A stretch of 64,000 nucleotides of DNA from Lycium barbarum. Its lineage: Eukaryota; Streptophyta; Magnoliopsida; Solanales; Solanaceae. This document shows positions 29,026 through 41,731 of this stretch, one piece after another (position 1 is the stretch's first letter; each line of letters opens with the position of its first letter). The DNA is taken from the NCBI RefSeq assembly GCF_019175385.1, contig NC_083337.1:166483713-166547712 (forward strand), read 5' to 3'. The notes under the pieces are model-generated. The model made no database searches, was not told the origin of the DNA, and saw only the letters and a list, made by a program, of their open reading frames with translations. Both the position numbers and the translations under genes were made by a program.

Positions 29026-29174
29026 AGTATTACAAAATCGCTAATTTACGATAGAAATCTCTCATGAAATTTGGCTTGTCGGAAATTTTCATACGGATTT
29101 TTTGTCAAAAATTCCTTACCGGCGAGCTAATTTTTATGGAACATCCGTTAAAAATTAACGATTTTCTATTAGTG
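29026..29174. mobile_element. Mini CACTA-like element (149 bp)
   Basis: The right end read in reverse is CACTAATAGAAAATCGTTAA; the left end AGTATTACAAAATCGCTAAT is a decayed match. CTT flanks both sides (29023-29025, 29175-29177), the 3-bp target duplication expected of CACTA transposons. No coding capacity. Confidence 0.5.
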
Positions 29175-32100
29175 CTTTATTGACTTTATCATTTAGAATT
29201 ATTTATTTGCTCATATCATTTCCTTAGTATTTCATAATAGACTTAATTTTTTCAACAATCTTTAAAATGTACTCCATGAAAGAAATGTCACATTGTCACT
29301 AGATCTAATCTAGTTACTCGTAAGAGGTTTAAGTCGTGTGAAAAGTAGGTGAAGATACTGTTAATCATTTGGGAGTGAAGCAAGGGGTGTATAAAAGAAA
29401 GGAAACTAATTAAATTTGTCTATATATTATTTGAAATTGAGTGGACTTTACTATTAGTTAAATTTTTTGTCCGAACTTATCCTATCGTTAGGAAAAAGTT
29501 CTTTTTTTTTGCACTTGACCCTTTAATGGAGCTCTAATAAAAAGGTAATTCCATAACTCAGCCGAAAATTGAGAGGGCTAAATTTGAACATTTTTCTTAA
29601 AGAATTAGGATACGTGAAGTTCATTCATTCACACTAAAGTTTCATTTACGATAAGAAAATACGAGACAATTTACTACTTACAAGGATATAAATAAATCAA
29701 AATCTAATAAAGAGCAAAATGAAACAATTTTATATAGTACTGGAATAAATTTTGATTTTTTCCCTACATGAAAAGTTAAGAATATTCCATTTTTTTTTTA
29801 TGGAAATTGCTGATCTGAATTATTAGAACGAAAAGAGAAGGAAGTGGCAAGAAATAAGAAACTCAAGGAAATGGATTTAGGAATATCATAATATCCAGCA
29901 ATACCGTTGTAAAGATCTTCTAAAATTTCTAGAAGAAAATTAATAAGTACTAGTATATAGTTCCATAGCCTTGATGCTTATAAACAAATTATATACTTAA
30001 ATATTAGTGTTTGGGATCAGCAACCTTGACTTCATTTTATTAATTAGTATTATTTTATAATATAATCAAGCACCACTTGAATGATCATACCCTCAATTTC
30101 CTCCACTTATATGTTGAGTCTTCATCACAAAAACACACACACGCAAAGCGCGCGTACAAGTACACCTATAGTCGAACAAATATATATTCTATCGAACTAT
30201 TCTTTTCTGATGAAAAAAAAAAAAATATACTCTTAAATATTTTGACTAAATTATGTTTCCAAATGTCACTGAGACCAGCGGCGCCGTAGCTACATAGACG
30301 GAGAATGGTTAGCTGAAACCCTTCATCTGAAAATTATTTTATGCATATAGAAAATATTAATACTGCATGTGTAAATTAAAATATACTTTTTCTAAATATA
30401 TATTAAATCTTGAATGCTCTTAGCGAAATTCATGGATTCGGTGCTGGTCGAGAGTCAAACAGTGAAGATTTGGCCCAATGTTTTCTTATGATTTATCATA
30501 GTTTCGAAATTTTAAGTCTTCACTAAATACTACTTTGCGTATACTTTTTTTTTTTTTTTAAAAGCAAGTGACTTATTGTTCAATTTCAAAAACAACTTTG
30601 GTCGAATTGACCCTCAAACAAACAATAAAGATTTGTCAAATGACTCAAATCTCTATTTCACGTTTTGTCCCAGACCAAGTTCTGTTCTTACACGATCTGG
30701 ACGAACCCCCTCCCTCAAAATAAACAAAGCACTATATTATTCAATGAGGGGAATAATTAATACCAAGACCATTTATGAAACTTAACACTGGTGCTGAGGT
30801 CGAAGGCTGTTCAACCCATCTATCTATATACCTTGCTGAAGTTGAACTACTATTACAGATTTAACAAAAACTTGTTTAACAACTCAGAGAATTTCACTAA
30901 ATAAAACAAAAAAAATGTAAAAAAATTATTTGACGGATGAATGGTATCTCAAGTTTGTTTGAGTGAATGAGATGTCGTCTCCTTAAATAATTTAATTCAG
31001 GAAATAATCCTTACATCGTCCGCTATTTTTTAAATCTGGTTAGGTCTAATTCCCGTATCATATTATCTATGCTCTAAAGGTCCGGTGTTAGATGCTGAGT
31101 GTTAGAATGTCCCGTAATGGTTGTGGGAATGAGATCTTGAACAATCCCTTGATGAACTAATTTTTAAAGTTGACTTAGATGTGAAGTCCATTAACTTAAC
31201 AAGAATTAATTCATCATAAATATTCTTTTAGTCATATGATTCATTTTACGGAAGCCTTTTATGTTACGACGTAAGAAATTGATAATATAGAATACAAAAA
31301 GAATTCATCTTCTTTTATTCAAAGGGTAACTAATAAAAGGAGATATAAGAGATGCTCCAAATTATTTTATGAGAAGCATAGTAAATGACATCAAGTGAGC
31401 AAACAAAATATGAAGTATTTATTTGACTGATAACAAGATGGGAAGAGGAATAATGGTCAGGAAAAGTCGGTGTATTGATAGCCGTCAGCAGCACCAAATC
31501 CACCTCAACCACTACTACTTGCCTGCCTTTGTCTTCACTCCCATTCTCCATTTTGCCAACTACACTAATTTTGTTTTATCTCCCCTCACCCTCTCATTTT
31601 TTATTTGGTTTCCGGTATTCGTTTTGAAACTCAATTAATTGGGAGCATTGAGAAATTCCACTATAAAATTAAATATTTCTTATCAAAGATGATTTCATTT
31701 TTAAAATTAAAACCCAAGAGCGAAGATAGAATAAAAGAAGCGGGTTCGGCAGAATACATAATTTTAATTTATAGTTCTGTATTTATCTTAAGAAATTCAC
31801 TTAATATGTACGAATTATTAATTTAGAATTTAGTAACTCAAAAGGATTAAAATTCCAAATTTATACACTTTGACTTTGTCTTTGCTCGAACATTTAACTT
31901 TTGATTACAAATGGCGGGTACTTACCGCCCACATAACGTGTTGTGGGCTCTCTTTAACCTCTATTTGCCAAACTCTACTCTTATCTCAAGTCGAATCTTC
32001 ATTTTTAAAAAAGAAATTATATTCATCTTAACCTTCACTAGAAACAATGCATTAGTTGATCTACTTCTCCTTCTTTATGTTCTTGGATTCACTATGCACA

Positions 32101-32476
32101 TGGTGAATAAGTTGAAAAAGACATGTTCTGCTAATTTCCCTTAAATAAACAGAAACAAGAAGGTGTATATCTCGTTGAATTTAGATTTAAAACAAAAGGA
32201 GTTAAGACTTTTTTCCATTTAGTCAAATTAAGTTAATTCGAAGATGAGAATTTGCAGACGTAGAATCAGAAAAGTACCTACTCTGACATTTAAAAATAAA
32301 AATCTGCAGCAAGATCGGATTTTAGTGAGGAAGTTGGAATAGTTTAATTAAATAAGAAATTTTGATTTTGTTAATAAAATTAGGATGATCAGATCAGTTG
32401 AGAATAGCAATACATTAATAGGTGGATTGCCATCCGTGTAGCAAACACGTGGTATTGCCCAATCTATCATTAGAAC

Positions 32477-32670
32477 CATGGACGTAGTTATGACTTTAGG
32501 TGGAGGGGTTCAATTGAATCTCCATCGCCAAATAGTTACATTTTGCAAAATGTATAAAAACATAACCTTTTAACATATGTTAACTATTAAATCTCTTTTA
32601 GAAAGGTTTATATTTAGGTGATATTTTTATATTTTTTAAATTTCCTTAACTTAAATTTCTGATTTTGACA
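32477..32670. mobile_element. MITE remnant (GGGGTTCAATTGAAT type)
   Basis: Contains GGAGGGGTTCAATTGAATCT and TTTGCAAAATGTATAAAAAC. A related segment occurs at 57396-57605 (GAGGTTCAATTGAATTCTCC). The ends are not clear. Confidence 0.4.
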
Positions 32671-34268
32671 CTGAATAAGACGGCTAAAGAATTTAAGAAA
32701 GAAGGAAAATAAAAAAGAGTAGGAGAAGCTCACTTCACGCAATTCCTAAAACTACAATATTGGCAGGTGTTACTAAAACACATGAAATGGGCCTAATTAA
32801 GAAGGACAAGTAAATGAACCATAAATGGTGTGATTAACACATCACTAACAGTGACTTTTGATTAATTAAATACAAAGATTCGATGTTAGGTGGATTCAAG
32901 AACTTACCAAACCTTTATTATAAAAATTATATATGGCTGCAATTTAGAACTCAAATACTAGATTTCTTTCTATATACTCTGATAGGAACCAAAAGATAAA
33001 AAACTGCACGTCTTCGACGAAAGTCTTTTTGTCTTTAGATAAACCAATAATCTAAGTTTCTCCCTTGACTATATATCATGTTGCTTTTTCTGAAGATTTA
33101 TTATTTATATATATAGTAGTTGTAAGATTCAACGTTGAAGAAATTGACAATTAACATTGAATTGAACTCTCTTACTATTATTTCTTATTTATTCTCCCAA
33201 ACGGAATTATTTGATTGAAAAAGAACAGGAAAAAAAATCAATGACAAAAAGAATTTTAAAACGTCGGTCACATTCGTCATATCTTCTAGATGAGAATGTG
33301 ATAAACTTTGTTTTCTTTCCTTCTTCTTAATAAAATATATACAAGAATTATATTGTTGATAAGAAATTAATATGCGTTGAACTTGTATACCAAGCATATT
33401 AATTTAATATCATATACGATGACAACTAAGATGAATTAGCAAGTAGACGCTGGATGTAGCATGAATTAATTAGTACCCACACCACCAACATGAATCTAGA
33501 AAGTCAAATCGGACAAGATTTGTAAGTAATCTTACGTGAAATAGAACAGCCACAAAGTGTAACAAATCAGTAGTAGCACATCGACAAATGTAAAGCCCAG
33601 CAGGCTAGCACCATGACAAATACCATAACCCAATTACACAGAAGCTATTCCAAATGGATTATTCGAGAAAAATATCAGGTACGAAAGTCGTTTTTCCTCT
33701 TTTAATGAGTATATTTTTCATAAAAAGAATATATTTGATGTTTGATTGCCAATTTGCCATGTCTTATTTTCGAAAAAATGTCCTCCTTCGTACCAAGTAC
33801 ACCCTTAGTAACTAGATGTTCTTCTTTTGATCCTTTCGTTTTTTATTTTATCCTTTTCTGTTCCCTAAACTTTCTTAAGTTTTTGTGTATTTGTGAAGAA
33901 TATTCCCAATTTTCAAGTAACCTTTACTTAATTCTACTCTCAAGTTCGGCAAAGCAATTGGTGAAAGTCATATAAGCTAGTCCTAGCTAATACTGTACAT
34001 ATGTTAGACCATCTTGTCGAAAGTCATTTGTCAAAGCTAAAACTCTTGCCATTCCAAGAAGTAATAGGTTTGGTATGTCCAACTTTATGTCCAATATTAA
34101 TGTTAAATGTACTTAGGAAAAGGATAAATTCTTACTTAGCAATGTAAAGAGGCTGGACTTGGCCTGAAGTAACAACTCACTTGTGTTTTTGGACCGGTAT
34201 TAGCATTTCACGCGTTTTTTCTTTAAATTTTTTGTGATCTACTATATATAGACACTTTAGAGTAACTT

Positions 34269-34812
34269 AGGCCCCGTTTGGAGATGATTTTATCTCATGA
34301 GATAAAATCACGAGATGAAATCATATTTGGACATGCAATTTAGATTTTTTAAGTTGTAATTTTTTTTATAAACATAAAAATCCCACAAGTTGTGAAAACC
34401 CTCAAAATTTTACCAATTCTTATACAATCTTACCAAATGAGTAAATCATAGTTCATAATAAAATTAATACACTTACTAGAAGGCCTTCCAAAAAAATACA
34501 ACATCAATTGATCAAACTTTAGTTCATTTTTTTAAACATGAATAGTAATGTAACTACTCTTTAATATAATCCTCCCACATGGTACAAACAATCTCTTTAC
34601 GCCGAACATGTATTTCCCTGTTGGTAAACATGATTGATAAATATATCTACCAACTTATGGGTCTTTTTTATAAAATATAAACGTATGGGTCAAATTTTAC
34701 ATTTATATTTTTTGAAATCATGATTTCAAATCCCAAATCATGCCTTTTTGGATGATTTGAGATTTCATCTCATGAGATGAAATCAGAGATAAAATCGCAT
34801 GTCCAAACGCCT
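34269..34812. mobile_element. MITE, GGCCCCGTTTGGAGATGATTT family, copy 1
   Basis: About 544 bp. The left end AGGCCCCGTTTGGAGATGAT and the reverse complement of the right end AGGCGTTTGGACATGCGATT are inverted partners, with further inverted ATCTCATGAGAT blocks inside each end. ACTT or ACTTA occurs at both borders, a possible target duplication. A second copy lies at 55492-56303. Confidence 0.7.
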
Positions 34813-35327
34813 ACTTAGTGCAATAAACCGAAACTTGGATAATCGTATGCGAAACTATTGAAACACATGCCAAACTTCAAAAAATAGAGGAACAAAACAA
34901 ATGAAGCAAAACATGTTGCATTTTTTGCTAGCTTAAGCGTAATGGGCAAGGTCTAGGACGAACTATATCTGGGCCAAACAGAAAGCAAGTACAGGAAGGA
35001 CTTGTTAAGGCAAAACATGTGTAGGTTATAGATTGAACCTGAAAGCTACAGCCTACGTTGTAGTCGAAGATTTGTGTGGATGCATTTGGTGCTAACAAAA
35101 CTACAAAAGAATACGAGGTTGAAAGATTACCTTCCCTTGTAATGGAGAATTATGAGATTTTGAATCTTATACACTTTCAATGTTGTATAAGATTTTGAAT
35201 TTCTTTTATTACTAAAAAACAAAAAACGTAAAACTTTTGGGTCAAGTTTGTAATACGCTGTGTGGGAACTTGTTGGGAGAAATAGTTTTTGGTTAGAGAA
35301 ACGCACTAGGCTTCAACTTTTGATTAA

Positions 35328-35588
35328 GAGCCTGTTTGGATGGGCTTATGCCTATAAGCTGTTTGCAGCTTATAAGCTAAAAAAATAAGTTGGGGTAGTC
35401 TAACTTATTTTTTTTGGCTTATAAGCATTTTTAAGCTTATAAGTTGCTTTAGATAAGCTAAGTCAAATGGGCCCAATTATTTTTTTGAGCTTATTTTAAG
35501 CATAAAATGACTTTAAACTAGCCAGCCAAACACTCAAAAAAGCTGAAAACAATTTATAAGCAACTTATAAGTCAATCCAAACGGGCTA
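35328..35588. mobile_element. PIF/Harbinger-like MITE, copy 2
   Basis: 261 bp, inverted relative to the copy at 15591-15841. It begins GAGCCTGTTTGGATGGGCTT and ends CAATCCAAACGGGCTA, with TAA on both sides. The interior is the same as copy 1 read on the other strand (for example CAGCCAAACACTCAAAAAAG). Confidence 0.8.
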
Positions 35589-36663
35589 TAAGTGAGAAAA
35601 GCCTAATTGGATGAGTAAGGACAAAATCCGAAAATATCCAAACTAATGTGACTAGATTCGTTCGCCAAGTCCCACTTATTAGCTTCAGGTAAAGGGGATA
35701 AAAATTAAAATTAGTCCTACTGAAGTTTGAAGACATATCACTATGGACTACATAATCAAACATGATGATGTACTATATATTTAATTTTATTTCCCTTCAT
35801 ATAACTTGAATGAAAAATAGTAGGTAGTAATTTTTTTGTATCTGCCTAAGTCTCACCTATTGATTGGTTGGAGGTACTCTTGAAATAGTCGAACACACAC
35901 GTAAACTAATATGAACACCAAGCCACAAACAAAAAAACATAGTTATCCGCTTAAAAATAACCACTTTTAAGCCCATGTAATTAAAAAAATAACCACAGTC
36001 ATGGAGTTTTAAGTCCTGAAGTTGCATTTATAAAATTTAAAACACGTGATAATTTTAAAGATATGATCGAAAAGTAGCTAGTGAACACTATTTCATCTAA
36101 GTTTTCACTCTGACTCAGCTTCAAAAACCCGACGGGTGATATACAAAAATGGCCTTAGAGGTGAGCGGTCTTGAACTTTTGACCTCGCTTACCTCATAGT
36201 CAAAACTTCAAGTTTTAACTTTTGACCTTGAAGACAAAATTCACGACCACCAATTTCCAAAGGGGAGAAATACATATATATATACATAAATAGAGGGTAT
36301 ATTTACAAAAAATACCAATACTTTCAAGTTTGCAAAAAATAACATTAGAAAACTAACAAACCCTATACAAAATAACACATACAGTAAAAGAAGTTAATAT
36401 ACAGTACAACAAAACCCAAAGATCACGGTGTAACCGTTTAGTATCCTGCTCCCCATAATTTCTCTCCCCTATTTTTTCTCCCCGATTTCAGCAATCCACG
36501 ACAATTTTAAATAGAAATCATATTCTCCCAATCACGGTTGAAGAGGCTTGAAAATTCATTTAACTGTAGTTGAAAATTTCAGAATTCATAAAACATTCAA
36601 TATCAAAGTTCCGGATCAAAAATTTCGTATGTTTCAATGGCAGATGACACAATTCATTCAATA

Positions 36664-39156
36664 ATGGTACAACACAATGGAAGATGGGACGCATCAGATG
36701 TTCATATATTAATGCTGAGTTTTTTTTTATTATTATTTTGTTTTTTTTCATGTTATTTTTTTATTTTTTTGCAGTTTAAAACCATATGATATGTATAGTT
36801 GTGTATAAAATATGTATGAATGATGAATCTAGTATGTATATATTTGATTATGTAATGTGTCGTTACTATGTATGCACTTTGTATTATATTTGTATCATAA
36901 TCGTCGTTCATATAATGCGTATTTTCTTTTAATTTTTGACAGGCAAATACGTAAATTTTGAAGTTTAAGGAATATTATACGATTCCAAATCAAAGTTCAG
37001 TGGTTTGGTCGCAGTGGTTGCTGCTCAACTAGGAATAGATACAACAATTCAAGGATTGGAGATTAAATACATTGTTAGTGACAGATGTCCGCCAATGACC
37101 ATACACAACGATATAGGTGTCCATGTATATTTAGACCAGAAAAAGGAAAACAAAAACTTCTTCAGTAAGTATCCTTAATGTATTACATTGAGGGATGTAG
37201 CTTTGGATTTAATTGAAATCCATCATGACGGAGGCAGCAGTTCGAATTCTATACAATCCGTACCTTCACACAATGAAAAAACTCTTCAGTTGAATGCCAT
37301 GGTTCCCATTGTTGATTTTGAGGCTGTGGAATGTGAAGGAAATGGAATTATAAGCGACAATCGATATGAATTTGTCGCGGAAAAACAGATTTATAAGGAC
37401 AAGGAAACAATTATTGCAGTTATGAAGAACTACGCCTTTTCGAAACAATTCCAATTTCGGGTCAGAAGATCTAGTTCTAAAAGGTATGAAAATTAATGTT
37501 ATTTCAATATGTTGAATAATATGTAAGATATAACTTTTAAACAATCCTTTCAATTATTTAATAAGTTTAGGATTGTTGTATGATATATGTATGAAAACTG
37601 TATATAAACTCTGTTTCTGATTTTTTTTCTTTCTTCCAACAATAGCTATTGTATTGAGTGCCCTGCGGATGATTGCTCTTGATGTTTTAAATCGTCAAGT
37701 TTGAATGATTCAGGGCTTTTCAAAATTAGATCATTTTGTGAACAACATTCATGCTCATTAAAGGATAGGATTTATTCAAGACGTCAAGCAACTACGGCGG
37801 TTGTTGGAATTATGATAACGGATAAGTATGAAGATCCAAAAAGAGTATACACACCAAAGGATATAGCATCAGATATGAGGAAACAACATGGTTTAACAAT
37901 GGCTTACATGCAAGCTTATAGAGCCAAGGAAAAGGCATTAAACATGTTGCGAGGGGATCCAACTGAATCATACAATAAGTTACCCAGCTACTTTTACATC
38001 CTGGAAAAGACATATTCGGGGTCAGTTGTTAGTTTGAAAAAAATAGCGGAAGACCGTTTCTTGTATGCATTTGTAGCATTGGAACCTTGTACTAGGGGAT
38101 GAGAGTATTGTAGGCCTATAGTAGTTGTTGACGGCACCCATCTAAAATCAACTTACGAAGGAACTATGTTTAATAGCAAGCACACTAGATCCAAGAGGTT
38201 TGTATATTTTTTTATGCTTAAATTTGCATTATATATGACCGTATTGATTGCGTATAATTTTATATAAAAACAGGTAGTATACTGCCACTAGCATATGCAA
38301 TAGTTGATTCTGAGAATGATGCATCTTGGACATGATTCTTTGAGAGATTTAGGAAAGCTTTTGGTGAAAGGGAGAATATGTGCATTGGATCAGATAGACA
38401 TGATAGTATATGGAAAGCTTCTGCATTAGTATATCCCGGGCTGACTCATTATGCATGTATTTGGCATTTGTGGAATAATTTACTTAAGAAATGTAGGAGA
38501 AATAAAGAACAGGTCAGAAAACTATACTTTGCATTAGCTAAAGCATACACTCTTCAAGAATTTAGTGAACTCATGGGAAGGCTGAACACAATAGATAAGA
38601 AGTTGGGTGTATACTTATTTGATAGTGGATATCATAAATGGTCTCAGATACATGCAATAGTGAAGAGGACATGGACGTTGACTTCTAACATTGCTGAATC
38701 TATAAACAACAGTATTGCCAAAGCTAGAGAATTTCCAGTCTGTAAATTAAAGGATTACATGAGACAATTGATTGAAACTTGGAATGAAAAACACAGTGAA
38801 GAAGGGAGAAATACATTCACTGATCTTACTAATGAGTACAATGAAGCTTATGAGGATAACAAGGAATTATCACACCGCATGACTGTAAGTGTGTAAACTG
38901 TATGAATAGGGTATGATTTATGTATTTATGTTGTATGTTTTTTGTTAAATTTCTGAATTTAAATTGTGAACCAATTTTTTTATGGTAGGTAAGGGCTTCC
39001 ACTGAATTCCTACATACAGTGACAGATGGTATGAAGAGATTTAGTGTGTGTCTTCGAAGTAAGATTTGTAGTTGTGGAAGGTTTCAACTTGATGAGATAC
39101 CATGTGGACATGCTTTGGCTGCTATAATGTACAGGCACCAACAAGAAGACATGTAG
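36664..39156 (+). pseudogene. MULE transposase (broken)
   Basis: Mutator-family transposase. A short first exon starts MVQHNGRWDASDV (36664). Later exons give CPPMTIHNDIGVHVYL, the N-terminal MuDR-type region ending FQFRVRRSSSKR, SRRQATTAVVGIMITDKYED, the MULE catalytic domain with RPIVVVDGTHLKSTYEG and ILPLAYAIVDSENDASW, GSDRHDSIWKASALVYPG, YACIWHLWNNLLKK and a SWIM zinc finger CSCGRFQLDEIPCGHALAA. Introns with GT-AG borders are at about 37482-37646, 38200-38272 and 38884-38988. Stops interrupt conserved positions near 37176, 37680, 38100 and 38332; the last two replace Trp codons (TGG to TGA). The protein is therefore probably dead unless supplied in trans. Confidence 0.85.
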
Positions 39157-39256
39157 CAATTTTCCCAAATGAAATTAAATTCCATATAGCCAATTTTCTT
39201 ATTTTTTTACATTCACCGTTAGTAGACACTCATTACTTTATAAATTCTAAATTTAT

Positions 39257-39975
39257 TTTGACGCTGCATTGTCTATATGAATATGGCTCGCAAGAAGTTG
39301 TTTTTTATTTTATCTGACATACACTTGAATATGGCAACTTGCACTGGTTGTTCATGGCTGGAATTTATTTTATTTTTGTTCCATGTTGTTGCAGTAATAA
39401 ACTTGTTTTTCAATGTAATTTGTTGGATTTTTATTTTTTTTTGCATATTTAATGTATAAGATATTATTCAATGAGTTAACTGTATGAAATAGCTTGACTA
39501 TAAAATTTGTATCAAAACCAATGAAATATCATGGCATTCTATTTAACAACTCAATATTGTATAAATCTTCAATTGGTAGAACTTTAGTTGTTTAGTGTAT
39601 CAATATTGTATAAATAGTGTATGAAGAACTTTAGTTGGTAGAACTTTAGTTGTTTAATGTATCAATATTGTATAAATAATGTATCACATAACATGTTTCA
39701 TATAAAAGAAACGTGTTATGTTATTGAATGAACAAAATTCTTGTTAGTGTATCAATATTGTATAAATAATGTATGCACCATATATATATATATATATATA
39801 TATATAACATGTTTCATAATGTATAAATCTTATATTGTTTAGTGTATCAATAATGTATGAAACTGCAGTTGGTAGAATTTTATTTGTTTAGTGTATCATT
39901 ATTCTATAAATAATGTATGAAATATGTATGGATATTGTATCATTAGTGTATCATTATTGTATAAATAATGTATGA

Positions 39976-40015
<40 letters not shown>

Positions 40016-40082
40016 AAACGTGTTATGTTATTGAATGAAAAAAATTCTTTTTACTGTATCAATATAGTATAAATAATGTATG

Positions 40083-40132
<50 letters not shown>

Positions 40133-40931
40133 CGTTTCATGAGGTATAAAATCTTATATTGTTTAGTGTATCAATAATGTGTAAAACTTCAGTTGGTAGA
40201 ATTTTATTTGTTTACTGTGTCATTATTGTATAAATAATGTATGAAATATGTATGGATATTGTATATTTTGTGTATTAGAGGATCAAATTTGGTATATGGA
40301 TACTGTATATTTTTATATATATATAAAAAAAAAAAAGTTTCATGATGTATAAAATCTTATATTGTTTAGTGTATCAATAATGTGTAAAACTTCAGTTGGT
40401 AGAATTTTATTTTGACGCTGCATTGTCTATATGAATATGGCTCGCAAGAAGTTGTTTTTTATTTTATCTGACATACACTTGAATATGGCAACTTGCACTA
40501 GTTGTTCATGGCTGGAATTTATTTTATTTTTGTTCCATGTTGTTGCAGTAATAAACTTGTTTTTCAATGTAATTTGTTGGATTTTTTATTTTTTTTACAT
40601 ATTTAATGTATAAGATATTATTCAATGAGTTAACTGTATGAAATAGCTTGACTATAAAATTTGTATCAAAACTAATGAAATATCATGGAATTCTATTTAA
40701 CAACTCAATATTGTATAAATCTTCAATTGGTAGAACTTTAGTTGTTTAGTGTATCAATATTGTATAAATAGTGTATGAAGAGCTTTAGTTGGTAGAACTT
40801 TAGTTGTTTAATGTATCAATATTGTATAAATAATGTATCACATAACATGTTTCATATAAAAGAAACGTGTTATGTTATTGAATGAACAAAATTCTTGTTA
40901 GTGTATCAATATTGTATAAATAATGTATGCA

Positions 40932-41005
<74 letters not shown>

Positions 41006-41460
41006 CACGTTTCATGATGTATAAAATATTATATTGTTTAGTGTATATATATATATATAAAACACGTTTCATGATGTATAAAATCTTATATTGTTTAGTG
41101 TATCAATAATGTGTAAAACTTCAGTTGGTAGAATTTTATTTGTTTACTGTGTCATTATTGTATAAATAATGTATGAAATATGTATGGATATTGTATATTT
41201 TGTGTATTAGAGGATCAAATTTGGTATATGGATACTGTATATTTTTATATATATATATAAAAAAACACGTTTCATGATGTATAAAATCTTATATTGTTTA
41301 GTGTATCAATAATGTGTAAAACTTCAGTTGGTAGAATTTTATTTGTTTACTGTATCATTATTGTATAAATAATGTATGAAATATGTATGGATATTGTATA
41401 TTTTGTGTATTAGAATATCAAATTTGGTATAGGGATACTGTATATTTTGTGTATTAGAGA
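39257..41460. repeat. AT-rich tandem repeats between the two MULE genes
   Basis: A segment from about 39257 is repeated at about 40411, an offset of 1154 bp. It covers GACGCTGCATTGTCTATATG through the GTATGCACCATATATA tract and is nearly identical in both copies. Within and after it, a shorter unit of about 200 bp (GTTTAGTGTATCAATAATGT ... GTATGGATATTGTATATTTT) recurs at about 40150, 41090 and 41296. TA runs separate the units: 39781-39806, 39979-40013, 40087-40127 and 40934-41004. Confidence 0.85.
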
Positions 41461-41731
41461 ACAAATATGGTGGATCATTGATTTAATGTTGGTTATATAC
41501 TTTATGTGAAAACATGTGTATATTAATATATTTAAAATTAAGAACTGTATTAACATAACTACAGTGGTAAACAAATTTAAAACTTATGATATAAGGTGTA
41601 AGAATAATAAAAGTATCATATTAAGCAAACTTAATTCACCAACAAAAACAGTCAACTACTTAGGCCAACACCAACAAAAATCATCTTTCATACACCAACA
41701 AACTAAAGACTAGTCACTAATTCTAAAATTT

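Larger units (their letters stand above)
26701..36253. other. AT-rich intergenic region, no gene
   Basis: About 9.5 kb of AT-rich DNA whose open frames are all short (about 63-77 codons) and show no recognised motif. Identified contents are a mini CACTA-like element (29026-29174), a remnant near 32477-32670, and MITEs at 34269-34812 and 35328-35588. A degraded Stowaway-like start lies near 28217. I see no RNA gene. Confidence 0.5.

Noticed and set aside
31911..32144. 77-codon plus frame starting MAGTYRPHN
   Set aside because: No recognised domain, no neighbouring exons and AT-driven composition; left as intergenic.
39277..40613. Two near-identical 60-codon plus frames starting MNMARKKLFF
   Set aside because: They are the two copies of the 1154-bp repeat; low complexity and not part of the transposase.
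40875..41109. Open frames of alternating Ile and Tyr on both strands
   Set aside because: Translation of a (TA)n run within the MULE repeat block, not coding.
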